Positions 1-8,076 of a stretch of 14,570 bases of DNA are shown one piece after another. How positions within the stretch are numbered: position 1 is the stretch's first letter; every line of letters starts with the position of its first letter. Source of the stretch: Flavobacterium sp. (GTDB lineage: Bacteria > Bacteroidota > Bacteroidia > Flavobacteriales > Flavobacteriaceae); assembly GCA_017989775.1 (NCBI GenBank), contig JAGNPF010000005.1:1-14570 (forward strand), read 5' to 3'. The notes below the pieces were generated by a model. It was not told where the DNA came from. It did no database searches and was given only the letters and a program-made list of their open reading frames with translations. The translations under genes and the position numbers were made by a program.

Positions 1-216
1 CACATGCAGCGTGGTGGAGCACCGTCATGCTATGATAGAGTTCTTGCTAGCAGATTGGGCGTGAAAGCAGTCGAATCGTTGTTGGAAGGAAAATCAAACT
101 TGATGGTTGGAATGATCAACGACAAAGTGTCGCTTACACCATTAGAACAAGCCATAAAAGGACATACCGAGATTGACCGTGAATTGCTTCGCGTTTCGGA
201 AATTATGTCCATATAA
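1..216 (+). CDS. pfkA: 6-phosphofructokinase, C-terminal fragment (cut by window edge)
   Basis: This is the last 71 residues of ATP-dependent 6-phosphofructokinase, which phosphorylates fructose 6-phosphate to fructose 1,6-bisphosphate in glycolysis. The reading frame is open from base 1. It begins H-M-Q-R-G-G-A-P-S-C-Y-D-R, which matches the family signature (G-H-x-Q-R-G-G-x5-D-R) containing sugar-phosphate-binding residues. It continues with the usual 'LA..LG..A...L..GK...MVG' stretch near the C-terminus. The stop is TAA at 214-216. The internal ATG at base 4 is not the real start; most of the roughly 320-residue enzyme lies left of the window. gapA follows after 76 bp on the same strand with no terminator visible between them, so co-transcription of two glycolytic genes is plausible. 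Confidence 0.93.
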   Translation, partial: HMQRGGAPSCYDRVLASRLGVKAVESLLEGKSNLMVGMINDKVSLTPLEQAIKGHTEIDRELLRVSEIMSI

Positions 217-274
217 ATAAATGTTCAAGAGGATTTAAGCCGTCTTGGATAGCAAATTAAACTAAATAAATTAA

Positions 275-1297
<1,023 letters not shown>

Positions 1298-1319
1298 TTA
1301 TTTTATATTTTTACTAAAT

Positions 1320-1354
1320 CTCCCGTTAGACCATTTTTAACGGGAGTTTTTTTT
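1320..1354 (+). terminator. Intrinsic terminator after gapA
   Basis: A perfect 9-bp stem, CTCCCGTTA (1320-1328) with TAACGGGAG (1338-1346), encloses a 9-nt loop and is followed by eight T residues (1347-1354). It lies 22 bp after the gapA stop codon. This is a textbook Rho-independent terminator and separates the glycolytic unit from the kinase gene. Confidence 0.93.
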
Positions 1355-1371
1355 ACCTAACCCATAACCTT

Positions 1372-1400
1372 TTTTAGTTATAGTGTGGCTATAACTAAAA
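1372..1400. repeat. 12-bp perfect inverted repeat (hairpin or operator) before the kinase gene
   Basis: TTTTAGTTATAG (1372-1383) pairs perfectly with CTATAACTAAAA (1389-1400) around the 5-nt loop TGTGG. It lies 16 bp before the ATG at 1417 and 17 bp after the T-run of the gapA terminator. There is no downstream T-run, so it is not a second terminator. It could be a dimeric repressor site or a leader hairpin over the translation start of the kinase-mgsA pair. The function is inferred from position only. Confidence 0.55.
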
Positions 1401-1416
1401 CCTAAACCATATTGAA

Positions 1417-2268
1417 ATGAGATTATTAGTAGATAGTGGCTCAACCAAAGCCGATTGGATTGCAATAGACGAGGATGGAAAAATATTGTTCACCACCCAA
1501 ACATTGGGATTGAATCCCGAAATATTGGAAGGTGATGAAATTGTTGAACGGTTGAATGATCGTTTTGATATTCTCCAAAATAAAAACACCGCCACTCATC
1601 TTTTTTTCTATGGTGCCGGTTGTGGAACGGAAAGAATGAAAACCTCGCTTTCCAGAATTTTTCAAGATTATTTTCCAAATGCCATAGTTGTTGTGGAAGA
1701 GGATACCTACGCCGCAGTGTATGCAACAACTCCCAAAGGAGAAGCTGCCATCGTGAGTATTTTGGGAACAGGTTCCAATTGCAGTTTTTTTGACGGCAAA
1801 GTTTTGCATCAAAAAGTGCAATCACTAGGATATATCGTCATGGATGATTGCAGCGGCAACGTTTTTGGAAAAGAATTGATCCGAAAATATTATTTCAACA
1901 AAATGCCGAAAGAATTGGCCGCAGACTTTGAAAAAGAATACAATCTGGATGCGGATTTCATTAAAAACAAATTATACAAAGAACCGAATCCGAATGCCTA
2001 TTTGGCTACTTTTGCCAAGTTTTTGATCAAACACAAGGAAACGGAATTCTGTCAAAAAATTATCAAGAAAGGCATGAAGTCTTTCGTGAAAAATTACATT
2101 CAACAATATGACAATTGCAAAGAAGTGCCCATTCATTTCGTGGGATCAATCGCATTCTATTTGAAAGAAGAATTGCAAGTCACCTTTGATAAATATGAAT
2201 TGAAATTGGGCAACGTGCTCAGAAGACCGATTGATGGACTGATTGCCTATCACATTGCCAATAAATAA
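1417..2268 (+). CDS. BadF/BadG/BcrA/BcrD-type ATPase, N-acetylglucosamine kinase-like
   Basis: This 283-residue cytosolic protein belongs to the ASKHA (sugar kinase/Hsp70/actin) fold family that includes N-acetylglucosamine kinase and the BadF-type ATPases. The phosphate-1 motif is at the N-terminus (V-D-S-G-S-T-K-A-D-W, residues 5-14). The phosphate-2 motif follows near residues 112-119 (S-I-L-G-T-G-S-N). A D-D-C-S-G-N-V-F-G-K segment near residue 145 takes the place of the usual 'GDEGSG', and an adenosine-type F-V-G-S-I-A segment lies near residue 244. The likely reaction is ATP-dependent phosphorylation of an amino sugar such as GlcNAc, possibly for cell-wall sugar recycling; the substrate is inferred. 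Its TAA overlaps the mgsA ATG by one base (TAATG), so translation is probably coupled. A 12-bp inverted repeat lies just upstream. Confidence 0.82.
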   Translation: MRLLVDSGSTKADWIAIDEDGKILFTTQTLGLNPEILEGDEIVERLNDRFDILQNKNTATHLFFYGAGCGTERMKTSLSRIFQDYFPNAIVVVEEDTYAAVYATTPKGEAAIVSILGTGSNCSFFDGKVLHQKVQSLGYIVMDDCSGNVFGKELIRKYYFNKMPKELAADFEKEYNLDADFIKNKLYKEPNPNAYLATFAKFLIKHKETEFCQKIIKKGMKSFVKNYIQQYDNCKEVPIHFVGSIAFYLKEELQVTFDKYELKLGNVLRRPIDGLIAYHIANK

Positions 2269-2654
2269 TGAAAATGGAAATAGCAATCATTGCCCACGAC
2301 GGAAAAAAAGCGGATATGGTCCAGTTTTTGAACAAGAACAAACATATTTTGGATCACGAGACCATTAAAATTATTGCCACGGGAACCACGGGAGGCAGAG
2401 CCGAAAGTGTGGGTTTCAGGGTAAAAAAAATGCTTTCTGGACCACAAGGAGGAGATGCGCAAATCGCAGGAAGAGTGGCCGAAGGGAAAACGAAAATGGT
2501 CCTGTTTTTCAAGGATCCGTTATCCAGTCATCCCCACGAATCCGATGTCAACATGCTGATTCGTGTTTGTGATGTGCACAATGTGCCGCTGGCAACCAAT
2601 GAAGCAACGGCACAACTATTGGTCAATGCTATTGCTATAGCACGGCAATCATAG
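2268..2654 (+). CDS. mgsA: Methylglyoxal synthase
   Basis: This 128-residue enzyme converts dihydroxyacetone phosphate to methylglyoxal and phosphate, a bypass that relieves sugar-phosphate accumulation. Residues aligned with the E. coli enzyme are visible: H10 (in A-H-D), the phosphate-binding A-T-G-T-T-G at 37-42, D63 in S-G-P-Q-G-G-D (catalytic Asp71 in E. coli), D83 in F-F-K-D-P-L, H90 in H-P-H (His98) and D93 (Asp101). It is a little shorter than the 152-residue E. coli protein at both ends. The start at 2268 overlaps the kinase stop by one base; a second ATG two codons on (2274) is an alternative. The 3' end overlaps the 3' end of the opposing ridA by 20 bp. Neighbouring gapA and pfkA suggest a triose-phosphate context. 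Confidence 0.95.
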   Translation: MKMEIAIIAHDGKKADMVQFLNKNKHILDHETIKIIATGTTGGRAESVGFRVKKMLSGPQGGDAQIAGRVAEGKTKMVLFFKDPLSSHPHESDVNMLIRVCDVHNVPLATNEATAQLLVNAIAIARQS

Positions 2655-3015
2655 AGATTTCTACATTTACGTTTTTTGGCAAACAAGCCACCTGAACCGT
2701 TTCACGAGCTGGAGCGGTTTTTTCGTTGAAATAGGAACCGTAAACCGTGTTGATGGTGCCAAAATCGCCCATATTCATAATGAAAATGCTGGTTTTAACC
2801 ACGTTTTCAAAAGTCATTCCAGCGGCTTCCAATACAGCTTTCATGTTTTCCATAACCTGTTTGGTTTCGGCCTCGATGTTGGCCGTGACCAATTCTCCCG
2901 TTTTCGGATTGATCGCAATTTGTCCAGAAGTGTAAAGCGTGTTGCCCACAAGCACGGCTTGGTTGTATGGACCGATGGGGGCAGGGGCATTTTCGGTAAA
3001 AATTATGTTTTTCAT
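2635..3015 (-). CDS. ridA: RidA family enamine/imine deaminase
   Basis: This 126-residue protein of the YjgF/YER057c/UK114 family hydrolyses reactive enamine/imine intermediates such as 2-aminoacrylate, formed by PLP enzymes, and normally works as a homotrimer in the cytosol. Features are the N-terminal A-P-x-P-I-G-P-Y-N-Q-A segment, T-S-G-Q-I near residue 30, and the C-terminal P-A-R-E-T-V-Q-V-x-x-L-P segment carrying the substrate-carboxylate-binding arginine. It ends V-E-I-S-M-I-A-V. The open frame extends upstream to 3060. The ATG at 3015 is chosen because family members begin at M-K-N-I-I-F and the length then fits (126-128). It lies 45 bp downstream of the lptD-like stop on the same strand, so the two are probably co-transcribed. 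No terminator is visible after it; it runs into the mgsA 3' end. Confidence 0.95.
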   Translation of the reverse strand: MKNIIFTENAPAPIGPYNQAVLVGNTLYTSGQIAINPKTGELVTANIEAETKQVMENMKAVLEAAGMTFENVVKTSIFIMNMGDFGTINTVYGSYFNEKTAPARETVQVACLPKNVNVEISMIAVL

Positions 3016-3060
3016 GGTCTGTGTTTTTTTAGAGTGCTGATTTTTAAACCAAACTAACAA

Positions 3061-5751
3061 TTATCTGTTGCTTACGCTTCGTTTGTCGTATTTGATGTCG
3101 CTCAAGATGCCTGATTTTATCCCGATAAAGAAACTCCAGTTGGCCTGCTCGCCAAAGGGCTGCCAGTTGAAATCCATTCTCCAGCTCAACAAATCCCTTT
3201 CAAAACGGAATTGGGTGTAGGTAACGCCATTTTGAACGAAATCATATCCTGTCGAGACACCCACTTTCCATTTTGGAGTCAAATCGGTATTGGCCGAAAT
3301 CATTATCGAATTTCCGGTGATTTTGCTCTCCCTGTTGTTGTTGCCATAAGTCAATGAATAGGCAAAGGTCATGTCCCAAGGCAATACTGAGGTAAAGAAT
3401 TCCGTGACCACATCTTCTCCCTCGTCTTCTTCCTCATCGAGTTGGCTTCCGCCCCTGGTATGGTCAACGGTGTTTCTACCGAACAAATCATCGTCACGAC
3501 CACCGTTTCGTTGGCTTTGCTTGTTTTTTTCTTTGTCTTTGTCGTCTTTTCTGCTTGAAATCGAATAATTCATCGTCAAGTTGGCGCTGGTCATCCTGAA
3601 CAAGCTTCCACCGTTGTTGATGTTGTAAACGTTGATACGCTTGCCTCCATTGTCGATGGCATAAGGATCTAATGTGGTTCCAAAATTCATGTTCAATTTG
3701 TTGTCAAAAAATTGCGTTCCACCACTTATCCTCACGGGATCCCAGGCCAGTGTGTTGACGCCGTCCGCATTGAGGTCGTAACCCGTGGAAAGGTTCAAGT
3801 TGTTGAGCAACATGATTTTTTTGGGTTCCACTTTTGTGCTGTCCTTGTCTGTCACTTTCGCTTCAAAAGTATTGCTCAAATCGAATCCCATTCGGTTGGA
3901 ATTGGAATTCGATGGCGCTCCAAAGATTCCGCCTTCAAATCGAGTATATTCTGCTGTCATTTTTCCCGAAGCATCGGTGGCATAGGTGTCGAAGTATTTT
4001 TCGAAACTTGGCGTGTAGCCATAAGAAATCGATGGACGCATGACGTGGCGAATGGATTTTATTTTTTTGTCGTCTCCAAAATTGAATGTTCCGTAGATTG
4101 TGGTTCCCAAACTGCTCGAAAAATTGTAGGTGCGATAAGCGTCGAACCCGTTCATTGTTACATCGACCACTTTGGATTGATTTTGGTCGTATCCTCTTTG
4201 GATGGTTTTCAAATACCAAACTTCATCATAATTCGCGGTGGCCGAACCACTGAAATATTTGAATAACTTGAAATTGGTGCTCAACGGAATGGAATGTTTG
4301 GCTCCAATTTGGGCATCATTGAACATCTCTTTTTTGAAAAACAAGGAATCTGTTGTCACGAAACTGTTTTTCCCGCTTAAATTGTACAACAAGTTGATGT
4401 TCTTGAAAAATCCTTTTTTGATTCCATCTTTGCCTACAAAGGGATAAATACGATCCACGCTGTATTGCAAATCAGGCAGGGTCATGTTGATTTGTGAGGT
4501 TTGGGTGTTTTGCGAATGTGTTGCCGACAACGACAATCGGGAGCCCACATTTCCGTTGAAGGTTTTGCTGTAAGAAACCGAAGAACTCAAGGTGTTGTTC
4601 AGGTTGGAACCTATGTTGGATTGATTGATGGATTGCTGGAAATACTTGCTGCTTCCCATATTTACCGATGCGGAAAAGCTGGAATTGGGACTTCCCTTGG
4701 AGTCTTTGGAATGAGACCATTGGAGGTTGTAAATGTTTTGCTTGGAATAATCGGGATAGCCTCTTTCGCTGTTGATCAAGTTTTCGAATCGAAAATTCAA
4801 ATTTCCGCGATACTTGTATCTTTTGGCATAAGAGGTTTCAAAACGCATAGCATAACTCCCGTTGGTGTAATAATCCCCCAAAACCGTCAAGTCGTAATTG
4901 TCGCTCAGCGCAAAATAATAACCTCCATTTTGCAGCGAAAATCCCCTGGTGTTCGAATCGTTGTAACTCGGTAGCAAAATCCCCGAAACACTGGTTTCCT
5001 TGCTCATCGGAAAAAAAGCGAATGGCAGGGCTATGGGGGTGGGCACGTTGGCGATGACCATGTGGGTCAATCCGGTAACCACTTTTTTGCCGGGAATAAA
5101 TTTTACTTTGCTGGTCTGGAAATAATATTCCGGATTATCCACGTCGGTAGATGTCGTGAATCGGGCTCCTTTCAGGAAATAAACGGAATCATTTTCTTTT
5201 TTCGTGATGGCCGCTTTGACCTTGAATTCGCCTTGGTCGGTTCTGGAATTCCAAATCAAGGCTTTTTTGGTCTTGAAATTAAAACGGATCGAGTCGGGTT
5301 CAATGACGTTTTCTCCCTGCTTGAAATTCGGAAATTGGGTGTATTTGCCTGTGGAATCTTTTATTCGACCAGCATATACCTCGTTTTTTTCGTAGTTCAT
5401 CACGATGATTCCTGCCTTCAACTCGATGTCTTGATAATACAATTCGGCTTTGTCGTATAAAGTGATGAGTTTTTTCTTTTGCTGGATTTTGACATAATTT
5501 TCGGCATTGTATTTCACTTTGCCTTCCAAAAGTGGCTTGGGTGGAATGCTGTCGTTTTTCAAGGAATCCGTTTCTGTTTTCGCCACGGGAACGCTAGTGT
5601 CCTTGTTTAGAGGAGTTAAAATCGGACTGCTTTTTTCTTTTTGTGCGGGTATCGCTTTGGTTTTGTTCTTTATATCTTGTGAATATAAATTACAAGTTCC
5701 CATTGTTAGGAAAATTGATGATAAAACGATATTAAATAAGTTTGTATTCAA
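3061..5751 (-). CDS. lptD: LptD/OstA-like LPS assembly outer-membrane protein
   Basis: With the proposed TTG start this is an 896-residue outer-membrane protein related to LptD, which inserts lipopolysaccharide into the outer leaflet. Order: signal peptide (about 1-25, hydrophobic F-N-I-V-L-S-S-I-F-L, ending near Y-S-Q-D); a Pro/Lys/Ser-rich linker to about 75; an OstA-like beta-jellyroll from about 76 (L-E-G-K-V-K-Y-N-A); then a long beta-strand-rich barrel full of aromatic/polar alternation. A charged low-complexity loop at about 734-778 (K/D/E/R-rich, with D-E-E-E-D-E-G-E-D) precedes the last strands. The frame stays open up to a TTG at 5835. The upstream TTG codons overlap or precede a perfect -7 box at 5800-5807, and the first ATG (5703) would remove the signal-peptide core, so TTG 5751 is preferred. 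Divergent from the amidase; ridA follows. Confidence 0.88.
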   Translation of the reverse strand: MNTNLFNIVLSSIFLTMGTCNLYSQDIKNKTKAIPAQKEKSSPILTPLNKDTSVPVAKTETDSLKNDSIPPKPLLEGKVKYNAENYVKIQQKKKLITLYDKAELYYQDIELKAGIIVMNYEKNEVYAGRIKDSTGKYTQFPNFKQGENVIEPDSIRFNFKTKKALIWNSRTDQGEFKVKAAITKKENDSVYFLKGARFTTSTDVDNPEYYFQTSKVKFIPGKKVVTGLTHMVIANVPTPIALPFAFFPMSKETSVSGILLPSYNDSNTRGFSLQNGGYYFALSDNYDLTVLGDYYTNGSYAMRFETSYAKRYKYRGNLNFRFENLINSERGYPDYSKQNIYNLQWSHSKDSKGSPNSSFSASVNMGSSKYFQQSINQSNIGSNLNNTLSSSVSYSKTFNGNVGSRLSLSATHSQNTQTSQINMTLPDLQYSVDRIYPFVGKDGIKKGFFKNINLLYNLSGKNSFVTTDSLFFKKEMFNDAQIGAKHSIPLSTNFKLFKYFSGSATANYDEVWYLKTIQRGYDQNQSKVVDVTMNGFDAYRTYNFSSSLGTTIYGTFNFGDDKKIKSIRHVMRPSISYGYTPSFEKYFDTYATDASGKMTAEYTRFEGGIFGAPSNSNSNRMGFDLSNTFEAKVTDKDSTKVEPKKIMLLNNLNLSTGYDLNADGVNTLAWDPVRISGGTQFFDNKLNMNFGTTLDPYAIDNGGKRINVYNINNGGSLFRMTSANLTMNYSISSRKDDKDKEKNKQSQRNGGRDDDLFGRNTVDHTRGGSQLDEEEDEGEDVVTEFFTSVLPWDMTFAYSLTYGNNNRESKITGNSIMISANTDLTPKWKVGVSTGYDFVQNGVTYTQFRFERDLLSWRMDFNWQPFGEQANWSFFIGIKSGILSDIKYDKRSVSNR

Positions 5752-5799
5752 AGGTTTTAATGCTATTTTTGTGCAAATATGGCTTGTTTTTTGACGTGT

Positions 5800-5807
5800 C
5801 AAACTTA
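5800..5807 (-). promoter_or_regulatory. Bacteroidota -7 box for the lptD-like gene
   Basis: On the minus strand this reads TAAGTTTG, a perfect match to the Bacteroidota -7 consensus TAnnTTTG. TTG motifs suitable as -33 elements lie 15 and 25 bp upstream, neither at ideal spacing. If it is used, transcription would start near 5793, leaving roughly a 40-nt leader before TTG 5751 and ruling out the TTG at 5835 as the start. Confidence 0.5.
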
Positions 5808-5818
5808 CATATAAATTT

Positions 5819-5847
5819 TTGTCAAAAATAATCAATTAATAAATTTA
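5819..5847 (+). promoter_or_regulatory. Candidate promoter for the amidase gene
   Basis: TTG (5819-5821), an 18-bp spacer and TAAATTTA (5840-5847, 7 of 8 against TAnnTTTG) fit the known Bacteroidota -33/-7 layout. Initiation would be near 5853, giving about a 30-nt leader to the ATG at 5886. It overlaps the upstream side of the divergent lptD promoter, so the two genes may be co-regulated. Confidence 0.45.
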
Positions 5848-5885
5848 TAACCCTAGAGATTTAATTAAAATTAACTTTTAGACCT

Positions 5886-7046
5886 ATGTATTTAATAAAC
5901 AAAACCAAACTACATTTTGCTTTTTTTTTAATAGTAGTCTCTTTTGCCGCTTATGGGCAATCCGGAAAATTCAGGGTGACATTGGATGCTGGCCACGGAG
6001 ACCACGATTTTGGTGCTGTTTACAGCGGACGTGTCGAAAAAAATATCAATTTGGCCATTGTGCTTAAAGTGGGAAAATTGTTGGAGCAAAATCCAAAGAT
6101 TGACGTCATTTACACTCGTAAAACGGATGTTTTTATCGGTTTGGAAGAAAGAGCCAACATTGCCAACAGGGCCGATGCCCATATTTTTGTTTCCATTCAT
6201 TGCAATGCAAACAAAAATACTGCAGCAGATGGAACCGAAACCTACGTGATGGGGATGAGCAAGGTGGCTTCCAATCTGGAAGCGGCCAAAAAAGAGAACT
6301 CCGTTGTTACTTTGGAAAAAGATTACAAACAAAAATACGAAGGTTTTGATCCCAATTCTCCCGAAACCATGATTGGAATGACCATTATGCAGGAAGAATA
6401 CATGGAAAACAGTATTTCGTTGGCCAGCAAAGTGGAAGACGGATTTGCCAATTTGGGCAAAAAAATAAGACACGGAGGCGTTAAACAAGCCCCTTTTATG
6501 GTTTTGCACAAAGCCTACATGCCGAGAATATTGATCGAAACCGGTTTTATTTCCAATACGGTCGAGGGAGACGCCTTGAATTCGGAAGAAGGCCAAAACG
6601 ATATCGCCAAAGCTATTGCCGATGCCATCGTGAGCTACAAGAACGAATATTTTGGAAATGGAAACGAGGAAGTCGAAAGACCTTCGCAAAAAATAATGAC
6701 AAAACCTGCCAAGGACAGTTCTTCTCCGGCAAAACCAAAATCCAGTTTGGAAGTTCCTGTAGCCAAAAAAACAACCAACAACAAAGATACCACGGCCGTC
6801 ATTTTTAAAGTGCAACTTTCGGCAAGTGTCAAGAAAGTCGAGTTGACACCAAGCAATTTCAATGGGTTGAAAGACATTTCAATGGAATCCGGAACCAATC
6901 TCTACAAATACATGTACGGAGAAACTACGGATTACAACGAAGCCAAAAAGTTGTTGCAGGAAGCCAAAGCCAAAGGATACAGTTCCGCCTATTTGATTGC
7001 TTTCAAAAACGGGGAAAAAATCAGCGTTCAAGACGCCCTTAAATAA
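5886..7046 (+). CDS. N-acetylmuramoyl-L-alanine amidase (Amidase_3) with C-terminal SPOR-like domain
   Basis: This 386-residue exported zinc amidase cleaves the amide bond between MurNAc and the stem peptide of peptidoglycan, usually for daughter-cell separation or wall turnover. A signal peptide occupies about residues 1-24. The Amidase_3 domain spans about 30-250, with zinc ligands H37 (D-A-G-H-G-D), E51 (R-V-E-K-N-I-N) and H105 (S-I-H-C-N-A), and catalytic E218 (L-I-E-T-G-F-I-S-N). The region between H105 and E218 is long and holds a helix-rich insert of the kind that blocks the active site in regulated AmiC-type enzymes. A Lys/Ser/Pro linker (about 255-300) leads to a C-terminal domain at about 305-386 (F-K-V-Q-L-S-A-S ... 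Y-L-I-A-F-K-N-G-E-K-I) resembling SPOR-like domains. It is divergent from the lptD-like gene, and the MCE gene follows after 59 bp. Confidence 0.93.
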   Translation: MYLINKTKLHFAFFLIVVSFAAYGQSGKFRVTLDAGHGDHDFGAVYSGRVEKNINLAIVLKVGKLLEQNPKIDVIYTRKTDVFIGLEERANIANRADAHIFVSIHCNANKNTAADGTETYVMGMSKVASNLEAAKKENSVVTLEKDYKQKYEGFDPNSPETMIGMTIMQEEYMENSISLASKVEDGFANLGKKIRHGGVKQAPFMVLHKAYMPRILIETGFISNTVEGDALNSEEGQNDIAKAIADAIVSYKNEYFGNGNEEVERPSQKIMTKPAKDSSSPAKPKSSLEVPVAKKTTNNKDTTAVIFKVQLSASVKKVELTPSNFNGLKDISMESGTNLYKYMYGETTDYNEAKKLLQEAKAKGYSSAYLIAFKNGEKISVQDALK

Positions 7047-7073
7047 TATGACTGCAAGTTTAATTTTTTGTCT

Positions 7074-7081
7074 TAAATTTG
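7074..7081 (+). promoter_or_regulatory. -7 box upstream of the MCE gene
   Basis: TAAATTTG is a perfect match to TAnnTTTG, 24 bp before the proposed TTG start at 7106. No well-spaced TTG is visible at the -33 position. The box overlaps the first in-frame TTG (7079), which argues that translation starts downstream of it and that the MCE/Fe-S genes may have their own promoter in addition to read-through from the amidase gene. Confidence 0.45.
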
Positions 7082-7105
7082 CCCAATCCAATTAATACTT
7101 ACATT

Positions 7106-8071
7106 TTGAAATTAACAAGAGAAATTAAAACTGCCATATTAGTCCTTTCGTCTATTTTACTCTTTATCTGGGGGTACAGTTACATAAAAGGAAAAGACCT
7201 TTTTACCAATTACAAAAAGTTGTACGTTGAATATGATAATGTCGAAGGGGTCGTGAAATCGGCTGCCGTGACACTCAACGGACTTGTAGTAGGGAATATC
7301 AGCAATATTACCATCAACCAGACAACGGGAAAAATTTTGGTGGAGTTGCAGGTGAAAACCGATTTTCCTATTTCCAAATCGAGTACGGCAGCAATATATG
7401 AGCCTGGATTCATCGCCGGAAAACAAATAGCCATCTATCCCAATTATGCCGACAAAACCGTTATTGCCGATGGCGACGTGCTTAAAGGAGTAATCACGGC
7501 AGGGCTTACGGAATCCTTGAAAGAAAAATTGGTACCACTTCAGGAAAAATTCGAAAAAGTGCTCCTCAATGTGGATAAATTACTGATTGGCGTGAATAAT
7601 GTTCTTGACGAAAAAGGGCAAGCCGATTTGAAAAAGACGCTGTCCGACTTGAGCAAAACCATGGAGGAATTTCATAAAGTATCCCAAAAGACTAATGCCA
7701 TTTTGGACGAAAACAAAGGCCAAGTAAAAGGAATGGTTTCCAACTTCAACAAAGTTTCAAGCGACTTTTCCAAAATCTCCGATTCTTTGAACAAAGCCGA
7801 TTTGGGACAAACGGTGAAAAATCTTCAAAAAACATTGGCAAATGTCGACAAAATTATGGCCAATCTTCAAGCAGGAAACGGAACTATGGGCAAAATGTTG
7901 AATGACGAAGCCCTGTACAACAATTTGTCCAAAACTTCGAAAGAATTGGAATTGTTGTTGGAAGACGTTCGACTGAATCCGACACGATACGTGAATGTTT
8001 CCGTTTTTGGAAAGAAAAACAAACCGTATGTTGCTCCCGTAAACGACACGCTTGACAAAGCCAAAAATTAG
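7106..8071 (+). CDS. MCE/MlaD family lipid-transport protein
   Basis: With a TTG start this is a 321-residue inner-membrane-anchored protein of the MCE (MlaD) family, whose members form hexameric rings or tubes that shuttle lipids between the two membranes. An N-terminal signal anchor lies at about 8-27 (K-T-A-I-L-V-L-S-S-I-L-L-F-I-W-G-Y). The MCE domain follows at about 37-117 (V-E-Y-D-N-V-E-G-V ... G-L-V-V-G-N-I). Then come long amphipathic helices (about 130-285) and a conserved-looking tail with L-L-L-E-D-V-R-L-N-P-T-R-Y-V. The TTG at 7106 is preferred over the in-frame TTG at 7079 because the latter sits inside a -7 promoter box and family members start at M-K-L/I-T-R-E-I-K. No MlaE/MlaF genes are adjacent. 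The Fe-S gene begins 5 bp after its stop, implying an operon. Confidence 0.9.
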   Translation: MKLTREIKTAILVLSSILLFIWGYSYIKGKDLFTNYKKLYVEYDNVEGVVKSAAVTLNGLVVGNISNITINQTTGKILVELQVKTDFPISKSSTAAIYEPGFIAGKQIAIYPNYADKTVIADGDVLKGVITAGLTESLKEKLVPLQEKFEKVLLNVDKLLIGVNNVLDEKGQADLKKTLSDLSKTMEEFHKVSQKTNAILDENKGQVKGMVSNFNKVSSDFSKISDSLNKADLGQTVKNLQKTLANVDKIMANLQAGNGTMGKMLNDEALYNNLSKTSKELELLLEDVRLNPTRYVNVSVFGKKNKPYVAPVNDTLDKAKN

Positions 8072-8076
8072 CAATT

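Noticed and set aside
3016..3060. Upstream extension of ridA (15 extra residues)
   Set aside because: Family members begin at the M-K-N-I-I-F region; the extension lies in the spacer after the lptD-like stop and has no family resemblance.
3712..4266. 184-codon plus-strand frame and several others inside the lptD-like gene
   Set aside because: Antisense shadows of a continuous 896-residue barrel protein; no signal peptide or domain.
5928..6815. 295-codon open frame on the minus strand opposite the amidase
   Set aside because: It lies wholly inside a strongly supported amidase gene, its translation is rich in F, H and C with no domain, and it reflects antisense codon bias.
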